Of a DNA stretch of 64,000 nt, positions 34,162 through 41,858 are shown one piece after another. Source of the DNA: Flavobacterium soyae (GTDB lineage: Bacteria; Bacteroidota; Bacteroidia; Flavobacteriales; Flavobacteriaceae); NCBI RefSeq assembly GCF_021245985.1, contig NZ_JAJQXA010000012.1, forward strand, positions 32,283-96,282. Direction: 5' to 3'. Made by a program: the position numbers and the translations under genes. Numbering within the stretch: position 1 is the first letter of the stretch; each line of letters opens with the position of its first letter. The notes beneath the pieces were generated by a model, which worked only from the letters and a program-made list of their open reading frames with translations, was not told the DNA's origin and ran no database searches.

Positions 34162-35523
34162 TTGTACGCAATACTTGACATAGAAACCACTGGAGGACAG
34201 TTTAATGAGGAAGGAATTACGGAAATCGCCATCTATAAATTTGATGGACATGAAGTAGTAGACCAGTTCATAAGTCTTGTCAATCCCGAAATTCCGATTC
34301 AGCCTTTCGTTGTAAAACTGACCGGAATCAACAATGCTATGTTACGATCGGCGCCAAAGTTTTATGAAGTTGCCAAACGTATTATCGAAATCACTTCTGA
34401 TTGCGTTATTGTCGCTCACAACGCATCTTTTGACTATCGAATTTTACGAACAGAATTCAGACGTTTAGGCTATGATTTTGAAGCCAGAACACTTTGTACA
34501 GTAGAATTAGCAAAAAAACTAATTCCGGAACAGCCATCTTACAGCTTAGGAAAACTAGTGCGTGCGCTCGGAATCCCTATGGCAGACAGACATCGCGCCA
34601 GCGGAGACGCTATGGCAACTACAAAGCTGTTTAAAATGCTTCTTGAAAAAGATGTTGAAAAAACAATCGTAAAAGACTTTATAAAACTTGAAGTTGAAAA
34701 AGGAATTGCACCAAAATTCCTTGACCTTTTAAGTCAAATGCCAGCAAAGACTGGTGTTTATTATATCTATAACGAAAATAGTACTTTAATTTACATTGGC
34801 AAAAGCCAAAATATCAAAAAGAGAATCAATCAGCATTTTACCGGAATTACAACTAAAAGTAAAAAAATCCAGGCCGAAGTTTTCACGATAACTTATGATG
34901 AAACCGGCAGTGAATTAATAGCGCTTTTAAAAGAAAGTCAGGAAATAAAAGTTAATCGTCCGCGATACAATCGTTCTCAAAAAAAAATAGTTTTTCCGCT
35001 TGCTTTATATGCCGAAAAAGACTCTAATGGTTATTTAAATTTAAAACTCGAAAAAGCCGACGGACGTAAAAAAGAAATTACATCTTTTGCTTCTTTACAG
35101 GAAGGTAAAAATGCACTTTTCAGGTTTACTTCGAAATATCATTTGTGCCAAAAATTAACCGGCTTATACCAAACCAAAAAAGAATGTTTTCAATATAAAA
35201 TAAAAGAATGCGACGGCGCATGCATTGGCGAAGTTGCACCTGAAATTTATAATTTAAGAGTACAGCAGTTTATCTCTGAAAACAGCTTTGAAAACAAAAG
35301 TATGATTTTAATCGACAGAGGTCGAAATATAAACGAGCGAAGCGCTATTTTAATCGAAAACGGAACTTATAAAGGATATGCTTATTACGATCTTAATTAT
35401 CAGATTACCAATATAGACATCCTAAAAAACATCCTAATCCCTATGCAGCACAACCGCGATGTAAAAAATATAATTCAAAGCTACATTCGCAAGAGCAAAT
35501 CTCTAAAAATCCTCAATTTTTAA
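34162..35523 (+). CDS. DEDDh exonuclease fused to a GIY-YIG endonuclease domain
   Basis: Residues 1-175 form a DnaQ/epsilon-like 3'-5' exonuclease: YAILDIETTGG, VAHNASFDYRIL and HRASGDAMATTKL supply the DEDDh residues. Residues about 195-275 form a UvrC/Cho-like GIY-YIG nuclease (KTGVYYIYNENSTLIYIGKS, the family's G(V)YY/YIG pair). The rest (280-453) has a Cys pair region KECDGACIGEV found in Cho-type relatives. This suggests a DNA repair nuclease that can nick and trim. Translation probably starts with TTG at 34162, which directly precedes YAILDIET; no ATG fits. Confidence 0.9.
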   Translation: MYAILDIETTGGQFNEEGITEIAIYKFDGHEVVDQFISLVNPEIPIQPFVVKLTGINNAMLRSAPKFYEVAKRIIEITSDCVIVAHNASFDYRILRTEFRRLGYDFEARTLCTVELAKKLIPEQPSYSLGKLVRALGIPMADRHRASGDAMATTKLFKMLLEKDVEKTIVKDFIKLEVEKGIAPKFLDLLSQMPAKTGVYYIYNENSTLIYIGKSQNIKKRINQHFTGITTKSKKIQAEVFTITYDETGSELIALLKESQEIKVNRPRYNRSQKKIVFPLALYAEKDSNGYLNLKLEKADGRKKEITSFASLQEGKNALFRFTSKYHLCQKLTGLYQTKKECFQYKIKECDGACIGEVAPEIYNLRVQQFISENSFENKSMILIDRGRNINERSAILIENGTYKGYAYYDLNYQITNIDILKNILIPMQHNRDVKNIIQSYIRKSKSLKILNF

Positions 35524-35553
35524 CAAAACAAAACTTTCATTATCTTCGCAGAT

Positions 35554-36393
35554 ATGAAAAACAGAAAATCAAAATACGAAATCTTTAGAGAAAAAATCAA
35601 AATTATCCTGTATGGCACCAACACCATTTTGGGCCGAATGTTTGATTTGGTTCTTTTAGGTTTAATTTTATTAAGTGTTCTTTTAATTATGATGGAAACC
35701 GTTGAAGGGATTAATCAAAAATACCATCAACAGCTTATTATCTGCGAATGGATTATAACTGTCTTTTTCACAATCGAATATATTTTAAGAATCATCTCAA
35801 TTCAAAAACCTGTTAAATACGTTTTCAGCTTTTACGGAATCATCGATTTACTTGCCGTATTGCCTATGTATTTATCAATATTTTTTCCAGGTGCAAGCGT
35901 CTTATCTGTTGTCAGAGCATTACGTTTTTTCAGATTGTTCAAAATATTACATATTCCGCAAATTTCTCATCAATCGGCACAGCTTCGGGATGCAATCGAA
36001 GCCAGTAAAGAGAAAATTTTAGTATTCATCTATTTTGTACTCATCAGTACCGTAATCATTGGTACAATTATGTACTTAGTCGAAGGTAAAGAATCAGGAT
36101 TTACCAGTATTCCAATGGGAATTTACTGGACAATAGTAACCTTAACAACAGTAGGGTATGGAGATATTTCGCCTCAATCACCTTTAGGACAGTTTATTGC
36201 TGCACTAGTAATGATTTTAGGTTACGGAATCATTGCCGTTCCAACCGGAATTGTAACGGCAGAATTTGCAAAAAGCAGCCTGAGAAGCAGTTCCGTAAAC
36301 ATTAAAAAAACATGCAAAAAATGCCAGTCGCAAGTCCATTTTGATAACGCCAAATACTGCTGCGAATGCGGAACTCAATTGCAAATTAATTAA
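35554..36393 (+). CDS. Voltage-gated-type potassium channel with zinc-ribbon tail
   Basis: The 279-residue protein has six transmembrane segments, a voltage-sensor-like S4 with RALRFFRLFK (121-130), and the selectivity filter TVGYGD at 199-204. After the last helix comes a C-terminal zinc ribbon (CKKCQSQVHFDNAKYCCECG in the last 30 residues), an uncommon cytosolic add-on that may sense metal or redox state or assist assembly. It starts 31 bases after the exonuclease gene, with a box TATCTTCG at 35541..35548 close to the -7 consensus. Confidence 0.92.
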   Translation: MKNRKSKYEIFREKIKIILYGTNTILGRMFDLVLLGLILLSVLLIMMETVEGINQKYHQQLIICEWIITVFFTIEYILRIISIQKPVKYVFSFYGIIDLLAVLPMYLSIFFPGASVLSVVRALRFFRLFKILHIPQISHQSAQLRDAIEASKEKILVFIYFVLISTVIIGTIMYLVEGKESGFTSIPMGIYWTIVTLTTVGYGDISPQSPLGQFIAALVMILGYGIIAVPTGIVTAEFAKSSLRSSSVNIKKTCKKCQSQVHFDNAKYCCECGTQLQIN

Positions 36394-36398
36394 TTTAT

Positions 36399-36540
36399 GG
36401 AGCTAATCCATCTGTACATTCCAACTCCTCCTTATCTTTGTTGTTTTTTTAAGGCATAAAAGGAGCTTCCGCCGGTCGCTCTTTTATACCAAAAAAACGA
36501 ACAAATATAAGTCCGGGGTTTCCATTTCCATCTGGGCTAA
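36399..36540 (-). repeat. Divergent long copy of palindromic family A (copy 3)
   Basis: Read on the minus strand it starts TTAGCCCAGATGGAAATGG and ends GATGGATTAGCTCC, like copy 2 (TAGCCCCGATAG .. GGATTAGCTCC). The middle is longer and holds another hairpin (AAAGGAGC / GCTCTTTT, 36459..36485) and a TATCTTTG box for miaA (36433..36440). The ends are clearly related; the middle is not. Confidence 0.6.
36433..36440 (+). promoter_or_regulatory. Possible -7 box of miaA, inside the repeat
   Basis: TATCTTTG matches TAnnTTTG exactly and is about 105 bases before the miaA ATG. If used, the message begins inside the family A element and carries its hairpin as a leader. Confidence 0.4.
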
Positions 36541-36545
36541 AAAAT

Positions 36546-37466
36546 ATGAAATACCTAATCACCATTGTCGGACCAACAGCTATAGGCAAAACAGCCTTAA
36601 GTATTGCTTTGGCACAGCATTTTAAATGCGAAATCGTTTCTTGCGACAGCCGTCAGTTTTTTAAAGAAATGACAATTGGAACAGCGGTTCCAAATCAAGA
36701 CGAATTAAATGCTGCCAAACATCATTTCATTCAAAATAAATCCATCTTTGAAAATTACACCGTTGGCGATTACGAAAAAGAAGCTTTAGCCAAGATCGAA
36801 GAACTATTTCAAACCAATGACTTTGTAATTCTTATTGGAGGATCAGGCCTATATGTTGATGCAATTTTAAAAGGCTTTGACGAATTTCCGGAAATTGATC
36901 CGCAAGTTCGTTCTCAAGTAAATTCAAATTACGAAAAACTAGGAATTGAATATCTTCAGGAACAATTAAAAAACTTAGATCCGGAATATTATCAAAAAAT
37001 AACAGTCGAAAATTCACAAACATTGCAAAACCCGCAGCGAATGATGCGTTTTGTAGAAGTTTGCATTGGAGCACAAAAACCGTATTCGTCATTTTTAAAT
37101 CAAAAGAAAAACAATCGGGACTTCACTCCTATTTTAATAGGTTTAGATGCAGACAGAGAAGTTATTTACAACCGAATCAATCAGCGTGTTGACATTATGA
37201 TGAATGAAGGTTTACTAGAAGAAGCAAAAACCTTGTATCCTAATAAAGCGTTAAATGCGCTTCAAACCGTTGGTTATAGAGAATTATTTAGTTATTTTGA
37301 TAGAGAATTCACATTACCATTTGCCATAGAAGAAATCAAGAAAAACACAAGAAGATTCTCCAAAAGGCAATTAACGTGGTTCAAGAGAAATGAAAACACA
37401 AAATGGTTTGATTATGCAGCAGATAGAAAAGAAATTATAGATTACATAGAAAATCTTCTAAAGTAA
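36546..37466 (+). CDS. miaA: tRNA dimethylallyltransferase
   Basis: MiaA adds a dimethylallyl group to A37 of tRNAs reading UNN codons. The 306-residue protein shows the P-loop GPTAIGKTAL, CDSRQFFKEM with the catalytic Asp, AAKHHFIQ, the GGSGLYVDAI segment and R-x-x-T/S region TVGYRELFSYFD. Length typical (about 300-315). It is monocistronic, followed 86 bases later by the thioesterase gene. Confidence 0.96.
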   Translation: MKYLITIVGPTAIGKTALSIALAQHFKCEIVSCDSRQFFKEMTIGTAVPNQDELNAAKHHFIQNKSIFENYTVGDYEKEALAKIEELFQTNDFVILIGGSGLYVDAILKGFDEFPEIDPQVRSQVNSNYEKLGIEYLQEQLKNLDPEYYQKITVENSQTLQNPQRMMRFVEVCIGAQKPYSSFLNQKKNNRDFTPILIGLDADREVIYNRINQRVDIMMNEGLLEEAKTLYPNKALNALQTVGYRELFSYFDREFTLPFAIEEIKKNTRRFSKRQLTWFKRNENTKWFDYAADRKEIIDYIENLLK

Positions 37467-37552
37467 AATCAAAAATCTTTTTTCTATACTCTTTATTCTA
37501 TTCTCTAATAGAAAAAATCTAAACTCAACAATCTAAAATCTAAAATAATAAA

Positions 37553-38299
37553 ATGCCAATATCTCCAAATTTCACATCAGTTTTAACTAAGGACTGGGAA
37601 ATCAATTTCACACAATGCACCCCAACTGGTTTTTTAAAATATACCGATTTGTGTAATATTTTACAATTAACCGCCGCAGCGCATTCAGAAATTGGGGGAA
37701 TTAGTTTTTATGATATGCAGGAATTTCACCAAGCCTGGGTTTTAAGCCGAATGCGCGTTGAAGTTCACTCTTTACCAAAATGGCAGGATGTTGTAACCGT
37801 AAAAACATGGATCAACAGTCTGGAAAATTCACGCTCGGTCCGTGCGTTGGAAATGTATGTAAACGGAAAAAAAATCGTAGGCTGCGAAACGTATTGGGCC
37901 GTTTTCAATACACAATTACGCCGTCCGGAAGCTTTGGCTTTACCTTACGAACATTTTGAATTATTCCCTGAAACCAGAGCTACAGAAGAAGGTTTTTCTA
38001 AAATAAACATCAATCACGAAAAAGAAGCTGTTTTTCAAAAAATAGTTTATTTATCTGATTTAGACATTGTAAATCACGTAAATAATGTAAAATATCTGGA
38101 ATGGTGTCTTGATCACGTTGACCCAAAAAGAATCCTGAAACAAGAAGTTAAAAGCTTCGAAATGAACTTTATGAAAGAGCTTTCGCTAAAAGATAATGTT
38201 GTAATTCATGAAAGCGAAGACGATGATCATACAACAGCAACATTCAGCATTACAAAAGGTGAAAAAACTTGCTTTGCGTTAGAATTACATTGGAAATAA
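37553..38299 (+). CDS. Acyl-ACP thioesterase family protein
   Basis: The 248-residue protein shows the double hot-dog layout of acyl-ACP thioesterases. The first half carries the segment AWVLSRMRVEVH, the second half carries VNHVNNVKYLEWCLDHV with the Asn-His-x-x-Asn catalytic set. It releases free fatty acids from acyl carrier protein. A Bacteroidota-typical member, substrate length unknown. Confidence 0.9.
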   Translation: MPISPNFTSVLTKDWEINFTQCTPTGFLKYTDLCNILQLTAAAHSEIGGISFYDMQEFHQAWVLSRMRVEVHSLPKWQDVVTVKTWINSLENSRSVRALEMYVNGKKIVGCETYWAVFNTQLRRPEALALPYEHFELFPETRATEEGFSKININHEKEAVFQKIVYLSDLDIVNHVNNVKYLEWCLDHVDPKRILKQEVKSFEMNFMKELSLKDNVVIHESEDDDHTTATFSITKGEKTCFALELHWK

Positions 38300-38312
38300 A
38301 CGGCTATTTCAT

Positions 38313-38424
38313 TCCTGCAAGGTTTTCAAAACCTTGTAGGTATTTACATTTGCAAGCGTTTTACTCAAATTTCGATATTAATATCTAAATAACAAACCTA
38401 CAAGGTTTTGAAAACCTTGCAGGA
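38313..38424. repeat. Palindromic repeat, family G
   Basis: CCTGCAAGGTTTTCAAAACC at the left and its complement ending AACCTTGCAGG at the right (27-base arms) are separated by about 55 AT-rich bases. Each arm is itself palindromic around AAGGTTTTCAAAACCTT. Confidence 0.85.
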
Positions 38425-38435
38425 ACTTATACTAA

Positions 38436-38469
38436 ATAAAAAAACGATGCAAATTGCATCGTTTTTTTA
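38436..38469. terminator. Bidirectional terminator between the thioesterase and the TPR-like gene
   Basis: AAAAAACGATGCAA and TTGCATCGTTTTTT form a 14-base stem with almost no loop and A/T runs on each side. Confidence 0.87.
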
Positions 38470-38475
38470 TCAAAA

Positions 38476-39003
38476 TCATTTCGATTTCTTTTTAGAATCT
38501 TTTTTAGATTTCTTTTTCTTCTTTAGTAAATCAATTTTGCCTTCAATTCTTTTCTCTACATCGCTAATATTACATTCGTATGCAAATTGTAAAGAATGAA
38601 GCTTAGCATTTTTAATTTCCTTCAAAGCTTTCTTAAACTCATTCTGTGCTTCAAATAAAATCGCTTTTTTAACGTAAATATCAGATTTATTAATTCCTTT
38701 TATCGTTAAAGCAAAATCAATTAATTTTTGTGCTTCTTCATAATCTTCGTTCAAAATTAAAGTCTGCAAATAATACGGATAAACTTCAAGCGCATGAATA
38801 TTAATCGATAAAGCTTCCTGAAAATAGGATTTAGCCTCATCATAATTCATTAACTGTTCTGCCTGAATTCTTCCGTACAAGCACAAAACCATTGTATTTT
38901 TTGCATCATAAGAAAAAGCATAATCTAAAGATTCAATTGTTTCTTCAAGCGAAAACGGATAGTTATCCAAAGCCTGAAAAAGGTATTTATCAATTGTTTT
39001 CAT
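38476..39003 (-). CDS. Tetratricopeptide-like protein with a lysine-rich tail
   Basis: A 175-residue cytosolic protein with about four helical pairs of TPR type (SFSLEETIESLDYAFSY-like start, YDEAKSYFQEALSINIHALE, YEEAQKLIDFALTIKGI, FKKALKEIKNAKLH). It ends in about 20 residues of Lys/Ser (KKKKKSKKDSKKKSK), which suggest RNA or membrane contact. No catalytic motif. It is 76 bases downstream of prfH and could be read from the rtcB-prfH message, but a functional link is only a guess. Confidence 0.75.
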   Translation of the reverse strand: MKTIDKYLFQALDNYPFSLEETIESLDYAFSYDAKNTMVLCLYGRIQAEQLMNYDEAKSYFQEALSINIHALEVYPYYLQTLILNEDYEEAQKLIDFALTIKGINKSDIYVKKAILFEAQNEFKKALKEIKNAKLHSLQFAYECNISDVEKRIEGKIDLLKKKKKSKKDSKKKSK

Positions 39004-39079
39004 TTTATGTGTTGATATTTATTGTTTTTTTTGGTCACATATAATTCGCATATCATCATTGTTTTTTACGACCAGCTTT

Positions 39080-39769
39080 TTAATTATGCTCATTTCGTAA
39101 ATCGTTTTTTAATTTCTGACGAGTTCCTTTGTAACTTTTCTCTACTTTGTTCTTTTTAAAATCACTCCCGGTAAAGACCCTCACAGGGTTGCCACGCTCA
39201 ATATTGAGCTGATTTTCCCATTGTTTGCCCACGTGATTTTTAAGCTGAACCAGTTTCTCATCTTCTAGTTTTTTTAATAATCTTTCTGTTGCCAGTTTTT
39301 TGTTTTGATGCTGCGAGCGGCTGTCCATAGAAACAACTGCAATTCCTGTTGGAATATGCGTCGCCCTAATTGCCGAACTCACTTTATTTACATGCTGGCC
39401 GCCAGCGCCCGAACTACGCATTGCCTGATATTGAATATCATTTTCTGAAACTGATGCATTTTTTTGCACTTCGATTTCAAAAATTCCAATAAACCAGTTC
39501 TTGCGTTTGTGCATTTTCCTAAACTGACTCTGACCAATCCATTGAATTGTTCCAACCCAGGATTTTACAAATTGGACAGCATTTTTTCCTTTTATCGAAA
39601 TTGAAGCTGTTTCAATCGTTCCGTTTTCTTCTCCAACTTCCCGTTGAAGCAGCACAACATCTAATTGCTGCTCTTGCGCTTCTTCTAACACTTTTTTAAG
39701 CACTTGGGCGACAACCCAAGTACATTCTGCAGGTCCGCGACCCGCTGTTATTTGAATTATTTTTTCCAT
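39080..39769 (-). CDS. prfH: Peptide chain release factor H (PrfH)
   Basis: The 229-residue protein is a release-factor homologue that keeps the peptidyl-tRNA hydrolysis motif GGQ at 123-125 (RSSGAGGQHVNKV) but lacks the codon-recognition domain 2 of RF1/RF2. PrfH proteins are almost always next to rtcB. I recall reports that PrfH frees ribosomes whose 16S decoding site was cut by a ribotoxin, so that RtcB can ligate the RNA. It follows rtcB by 12 bases, with the same strand and a shared message. The protein has an N-terminal extension with basic residues (about 85-95) that could hold rRNA. Confidence 0.93.
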   Translation of the reverse strand: MEKIIQITAGRGPAECTWVVAQVLKKVLEEAQEQQLDVVLLQREVGEENGTIETASISIKGKNAVQFVKSWVGTIQWIGQSQFRKMHKRKNWFIGIFEIEVQKNASVSENDIQYQAMRSSGAGGQHVNKVSSAIRATHIPTGIAVVSMDSRSQHQNKKLATERLLKKLEDEKLVQLKNHVGKQWENQLNIERGNPVRVFTGSDFKKNKVEKSYKGTRQKLKNDLRNEHN

Positions 39770-39781
39770 TTTAAATCTCTT

Positions 39782-41173
39782 TTAGCGATCCATTCTAACA
39801 ATCTTCGGCGTAAAAGTTCCTAAGACTTCGACCAAATCGGTTTGGTTTGCCATTACTTTTGTAATGTCTTTGTATGCCATTGGAGTTTCATCAATATTTC
39901 CTCCAATCAATGTTACATCATTGGCTTTCAAAACCTTTTTGATTTCGCTTTGCGTAAAAGTGCTTTTGCATTTCGCTCTCGAAAACAATCGTCCGGCACC
40001 ATGCGAAGCAGAATTTAAACTTTCTGCGTTTCCTTTACCCTTCACAATGTAACCCGGTGCAGTCATTGAGCCTGGAATAATTCCCAATTGCCCTTCTGCT
40101 GCTGGCGTTGCTCCTTTTCTGTGCACAATACATTCCTGACCGTTTACCATTTCTTTCCATGCAAAATTGTGATGGTTTTCAATTGTAACCACTATCCTTT
40201 TCCCAATCGCTTTAGCAATTCGTCTATGAATATCATCGTGACAGGCTTTTGCATATTCTCCAGCTAAATTCATTGCCAGCCAATATTCCTGACCATCATG
40301 TGTATTCAAATCCAGCCAGGCTAAATGCTGTACATTTTTTGGTAACGGACATTGTTTTGCTGCCAAGTAGGTATAATGCTTCGCAATATTTGCACCTAAA
40401 CCACGAGAACCACTATGTGAAAGAACGGCGAAATACTCGCCTTTTTCAAGCTTCCAATCATTCTCCGGATTTTCAATTTTAGCAATTCCAAATTCAACAA
40501 AATGGTTCCCTCCGCCTGAACTTCCTAATTGTTTATAAGCTTTTGGTAAAAGATTCTTTAGCAGCGGAATATCCTGAAATTCACTTTTATGAAAAACTTC
40601 ATGATCTACTCTTGAAGCGTGTGTTTCATTCATCCCGAATTTTGTATTGTCTTTTAAAATTGCTTCTAACTGATGTTCTTTTCCTTTGAAATGCGACGCC
40701 GGCAAATCAAAAATTGAAAGGCTCATTCGGCATCCAATGTCAACTCCAACTCCGTACGGAATCACAGCGTTATCTGTTGCTAAAACTCCGCCAATTGGCA
40801 GTCCATATCCTGAATGTGCATCCGGCATTAAAGCTCCGGCTACTGAAATTGGCAGTTTCAACGAATCATACAATTGAAATTTTGCCTGCTGGTCAATTTC
40901 ATTTTCTCCAAAAATCGTAAAAGGAGCCCTTGTTGATTTAAGCTGATGCATTCTTACCTGAACCGGTTTTATCAAACCTTCAGCAACTTTTCCCCAAGTT
41001 CCGTGGCCTTCAAATTTTTCAGGATTCAACAGAACGTCTTTCGCCTCTGTTAAAATAGATTCCTTTTTTTCTCTTTTTCTATATCTGTTTATCTGCCCTA
41101 AGGCGATATTTATTGAATTGTTTTTTGGAAAACCCAATTTAATCAGGTCTTTACCAGTTAATTTATTTCCCAT
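39782..41173 (-). CDS. rtcB: RNA ligase RtcB, PrfH-linked type
   Basis: RtcB seals 2',3'-cyclic phosphate RNA ends to 5'-OH ends using GTP and manganese. The 463-residue protein keeps the metal ligands Cys148 (DIGCRMS), His224 (GGGNH), His253 (LSHSG) and a His in IENHHNFAW (334/335), and the guanylylated His391 in NSASHGAGR. It is longer than the 408-residue E. coli RtcB and has an N-terminal extension, consistent with the separate lineage that travels with prfH. Upstream it has an apparent leader-peptide/terminator system (see 41316..41456). Confidence 0.95.
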   Translation of the reverse strand: MGNKLTGKDLIKLGFPKNNSINIALGQINRYRKREKKESILTEAKDVLLNPEKFEGHGTWGKVAEGLIKPVQVRMHQLKSTRAPFTIFGENEIDQQAKFQLYDSLKLPISVAGALMPDAHSGYGLPIGGVLATDNAVIPYGVGVDIGCRMSLSIFDLPASHFKGKEHQLEAILKDNTKFGMNETHASRVDHEVFHKSEFQDIPLLKNLLPKAYKQLGSSGGGNHFVEFGIAKIENPENDWKLEKGEYFAVLSHSGSRGLGANIAKHYTYLAAKQCPLPKNVQHLAWLDLNTHDGQEYWLAMNLAGEYAKACHDDIHRRIAKAIGKRIVVTIENHHNFAWKEMVNGQECIVHRKGATPAAEGQLGIIPGSMTAPGYIVKGKGNAESLNSASHGAGRLFSRAKCKSTFTQSEIKKVLKANDVTLIGGNIDETPMAYKDITKVMANQTDLVEVLGTFTPKIVRMDR

Positions 41174-41315
41174 AAATTTTTATAATTATGTTTATGCATA
41201 ATCAAGTCAAATTGAAACCAATCAAGGATTCAAGAATGAAATAAGCATGCGGATTTTTTATCCTTTCGGATAGTTTGTAAAATATTTTTCGGGAAAATTT
41301 TGAAGTGTCTAGAAT

Positions 41316-41352
41316 AAAAAAAGCCCGAAACTAAATGTCTTCGGGCTTTTTT
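41316..41352 (-). terminator. Strong terminator between a 27-codon leader ORF and rtcB (attenuator candidate)
   Basis: Minus strand: AAAAAAGCCCGAA pairs with TTCGGGCTTTTTT (13 bases, ten-base loop), then a T run. The bases AAGCCCGAAGA of its 5' arm and loop can instead pair with TCTTCGTGGCTT (41397..41386) in the leader ORF, which would prevent terminator formation. Confidence 0.85.
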
Positions 41353-41372
41353 ATATATCTAAAAATGTATTT

Positions 41373-41456
41373 CTAAGATTGAAATAAGCCACGAAGAAGT
41401 GCTGCACCAAATCCGTTTGGTGTGAAGTTTTGTGATGTCGATGTAAGTACAAACAT
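41373..41456 (-). CDS. 27-residue leader peptide upstream of rtcB-prfH (candidate)
   Basis: An ATG at 41456 with an A-rich upstream stretch (AACGAAGAAAA) opens 27 codons ending in TAG at 41373. The peptide starts MFVLTSTSQNFTPNG and ends in LLRGLFQS. Its stop is 20 bases before the terminator arm. Codons 20-24 (CTT CTT CGT GGC TTA, L-L-R-G-L) carry the RNA that can pair with the terminator. The peptide has no homology that I recognise; a regulatory leader role is inferred from position and pairing. Confidence 0.55.
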   Translation of the reverse strand: MFVLTSTSQNFTPNGFGAALLRGLFQS

Positions 41457-41495
41457 TTTTCTTCGTTTTTAAAGGGTTATTATTTTTTTCGTCTG

Positions 41496-41528
41496 CAAAT
41501 ATTCAGAATTGTTTTTTGAATTTCCAAA
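41496..41528 (-). promoter_or_regulatory. Possible promoter of the leader ORF and rtcB-prfH
   Basis: Read on the minus strand, TTTG (41528..41525), 21 bases and AATATTTG (41503..41496; one mismatch to TAnnTTTG). The spacing is slightly longer than usual. It would give about 35 bases of 5' leader before the 27-codon ORF. Confidence 0.4.
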
Positions 41529-41668
41529 TTTATTTTTCAGAAAAGTTGTATGAAAAATATTTTTAGCTTTAAATTCTTCAACAAATAAGAAGTTATTGTT
41601 TTGAAAATGAAAGCAATAGATTATGTAGAAATAAAATTAGAAATTTTAATATTTTATCTAGTGTTTGT

Positions 41669-41765
41669 CATTTCGACTGAAAGGAGAAATCGCACGCGTA
41701 TATCGACAAAGATTGGCGACTTACGTTGCAGATTTACGAGTGCGATTTCTCCTTTCAGTCGAAAT
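41669..41765. repeat. Palindromic repeat, family H
   Basis: The arms CATTTCGACTGAAAGGAGAA (41669) and TTCTCCTTTCAGTCGAAAT (ends 41765) form a perfect 26-base stem around about 44 bases of loop. The loop contains CGACAAAGATTGGCGA. I recognise this string type as a common Flavobacteria intergenic repeat. In the 41457..41858 stretch I see only this, a promoter and a terminator. Confidence 0.85.
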
Positions 41766-41807
41766 TACATGATTGTGTTGCAAATTTAAAACCAAATTTT
41801 AGGACAT

Positions 41808-41838
41808 AAAAAAAGCCCTGATTACTCAGAGCTTTTAT
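41808..41838 (-). terminator. Terminator of the response regulator gene
   Basis: AGCTCTGA and TCAGGGCT pair (one mismatch) and are followed by seven T on the minus strand, about 20 bases after the stop at 41859. Confidence 0.78.
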
Positions 41839-41858
41839 ATCGTTTTTAGATGAATTTA

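Noticed and set aside
37467..37552. Short A/T direct repeats ('caatctaaaatctaaaat') between miaA and the thioesterase as a regulatory array
   Set aside because: Low-complexity strings of this sort occur near several gene ends in the window (near 15650 and 18176 too) with no fixed spacing, so drift or simple repeat growth is enough.
41601..41789. 62-codon plus-strand frame upstream of the two-component system terminator
   Set aside because: Its middle is the family H palindrome, which reads as Arg/Thr/Ser-rich sequence by chance; no promoter or family character.
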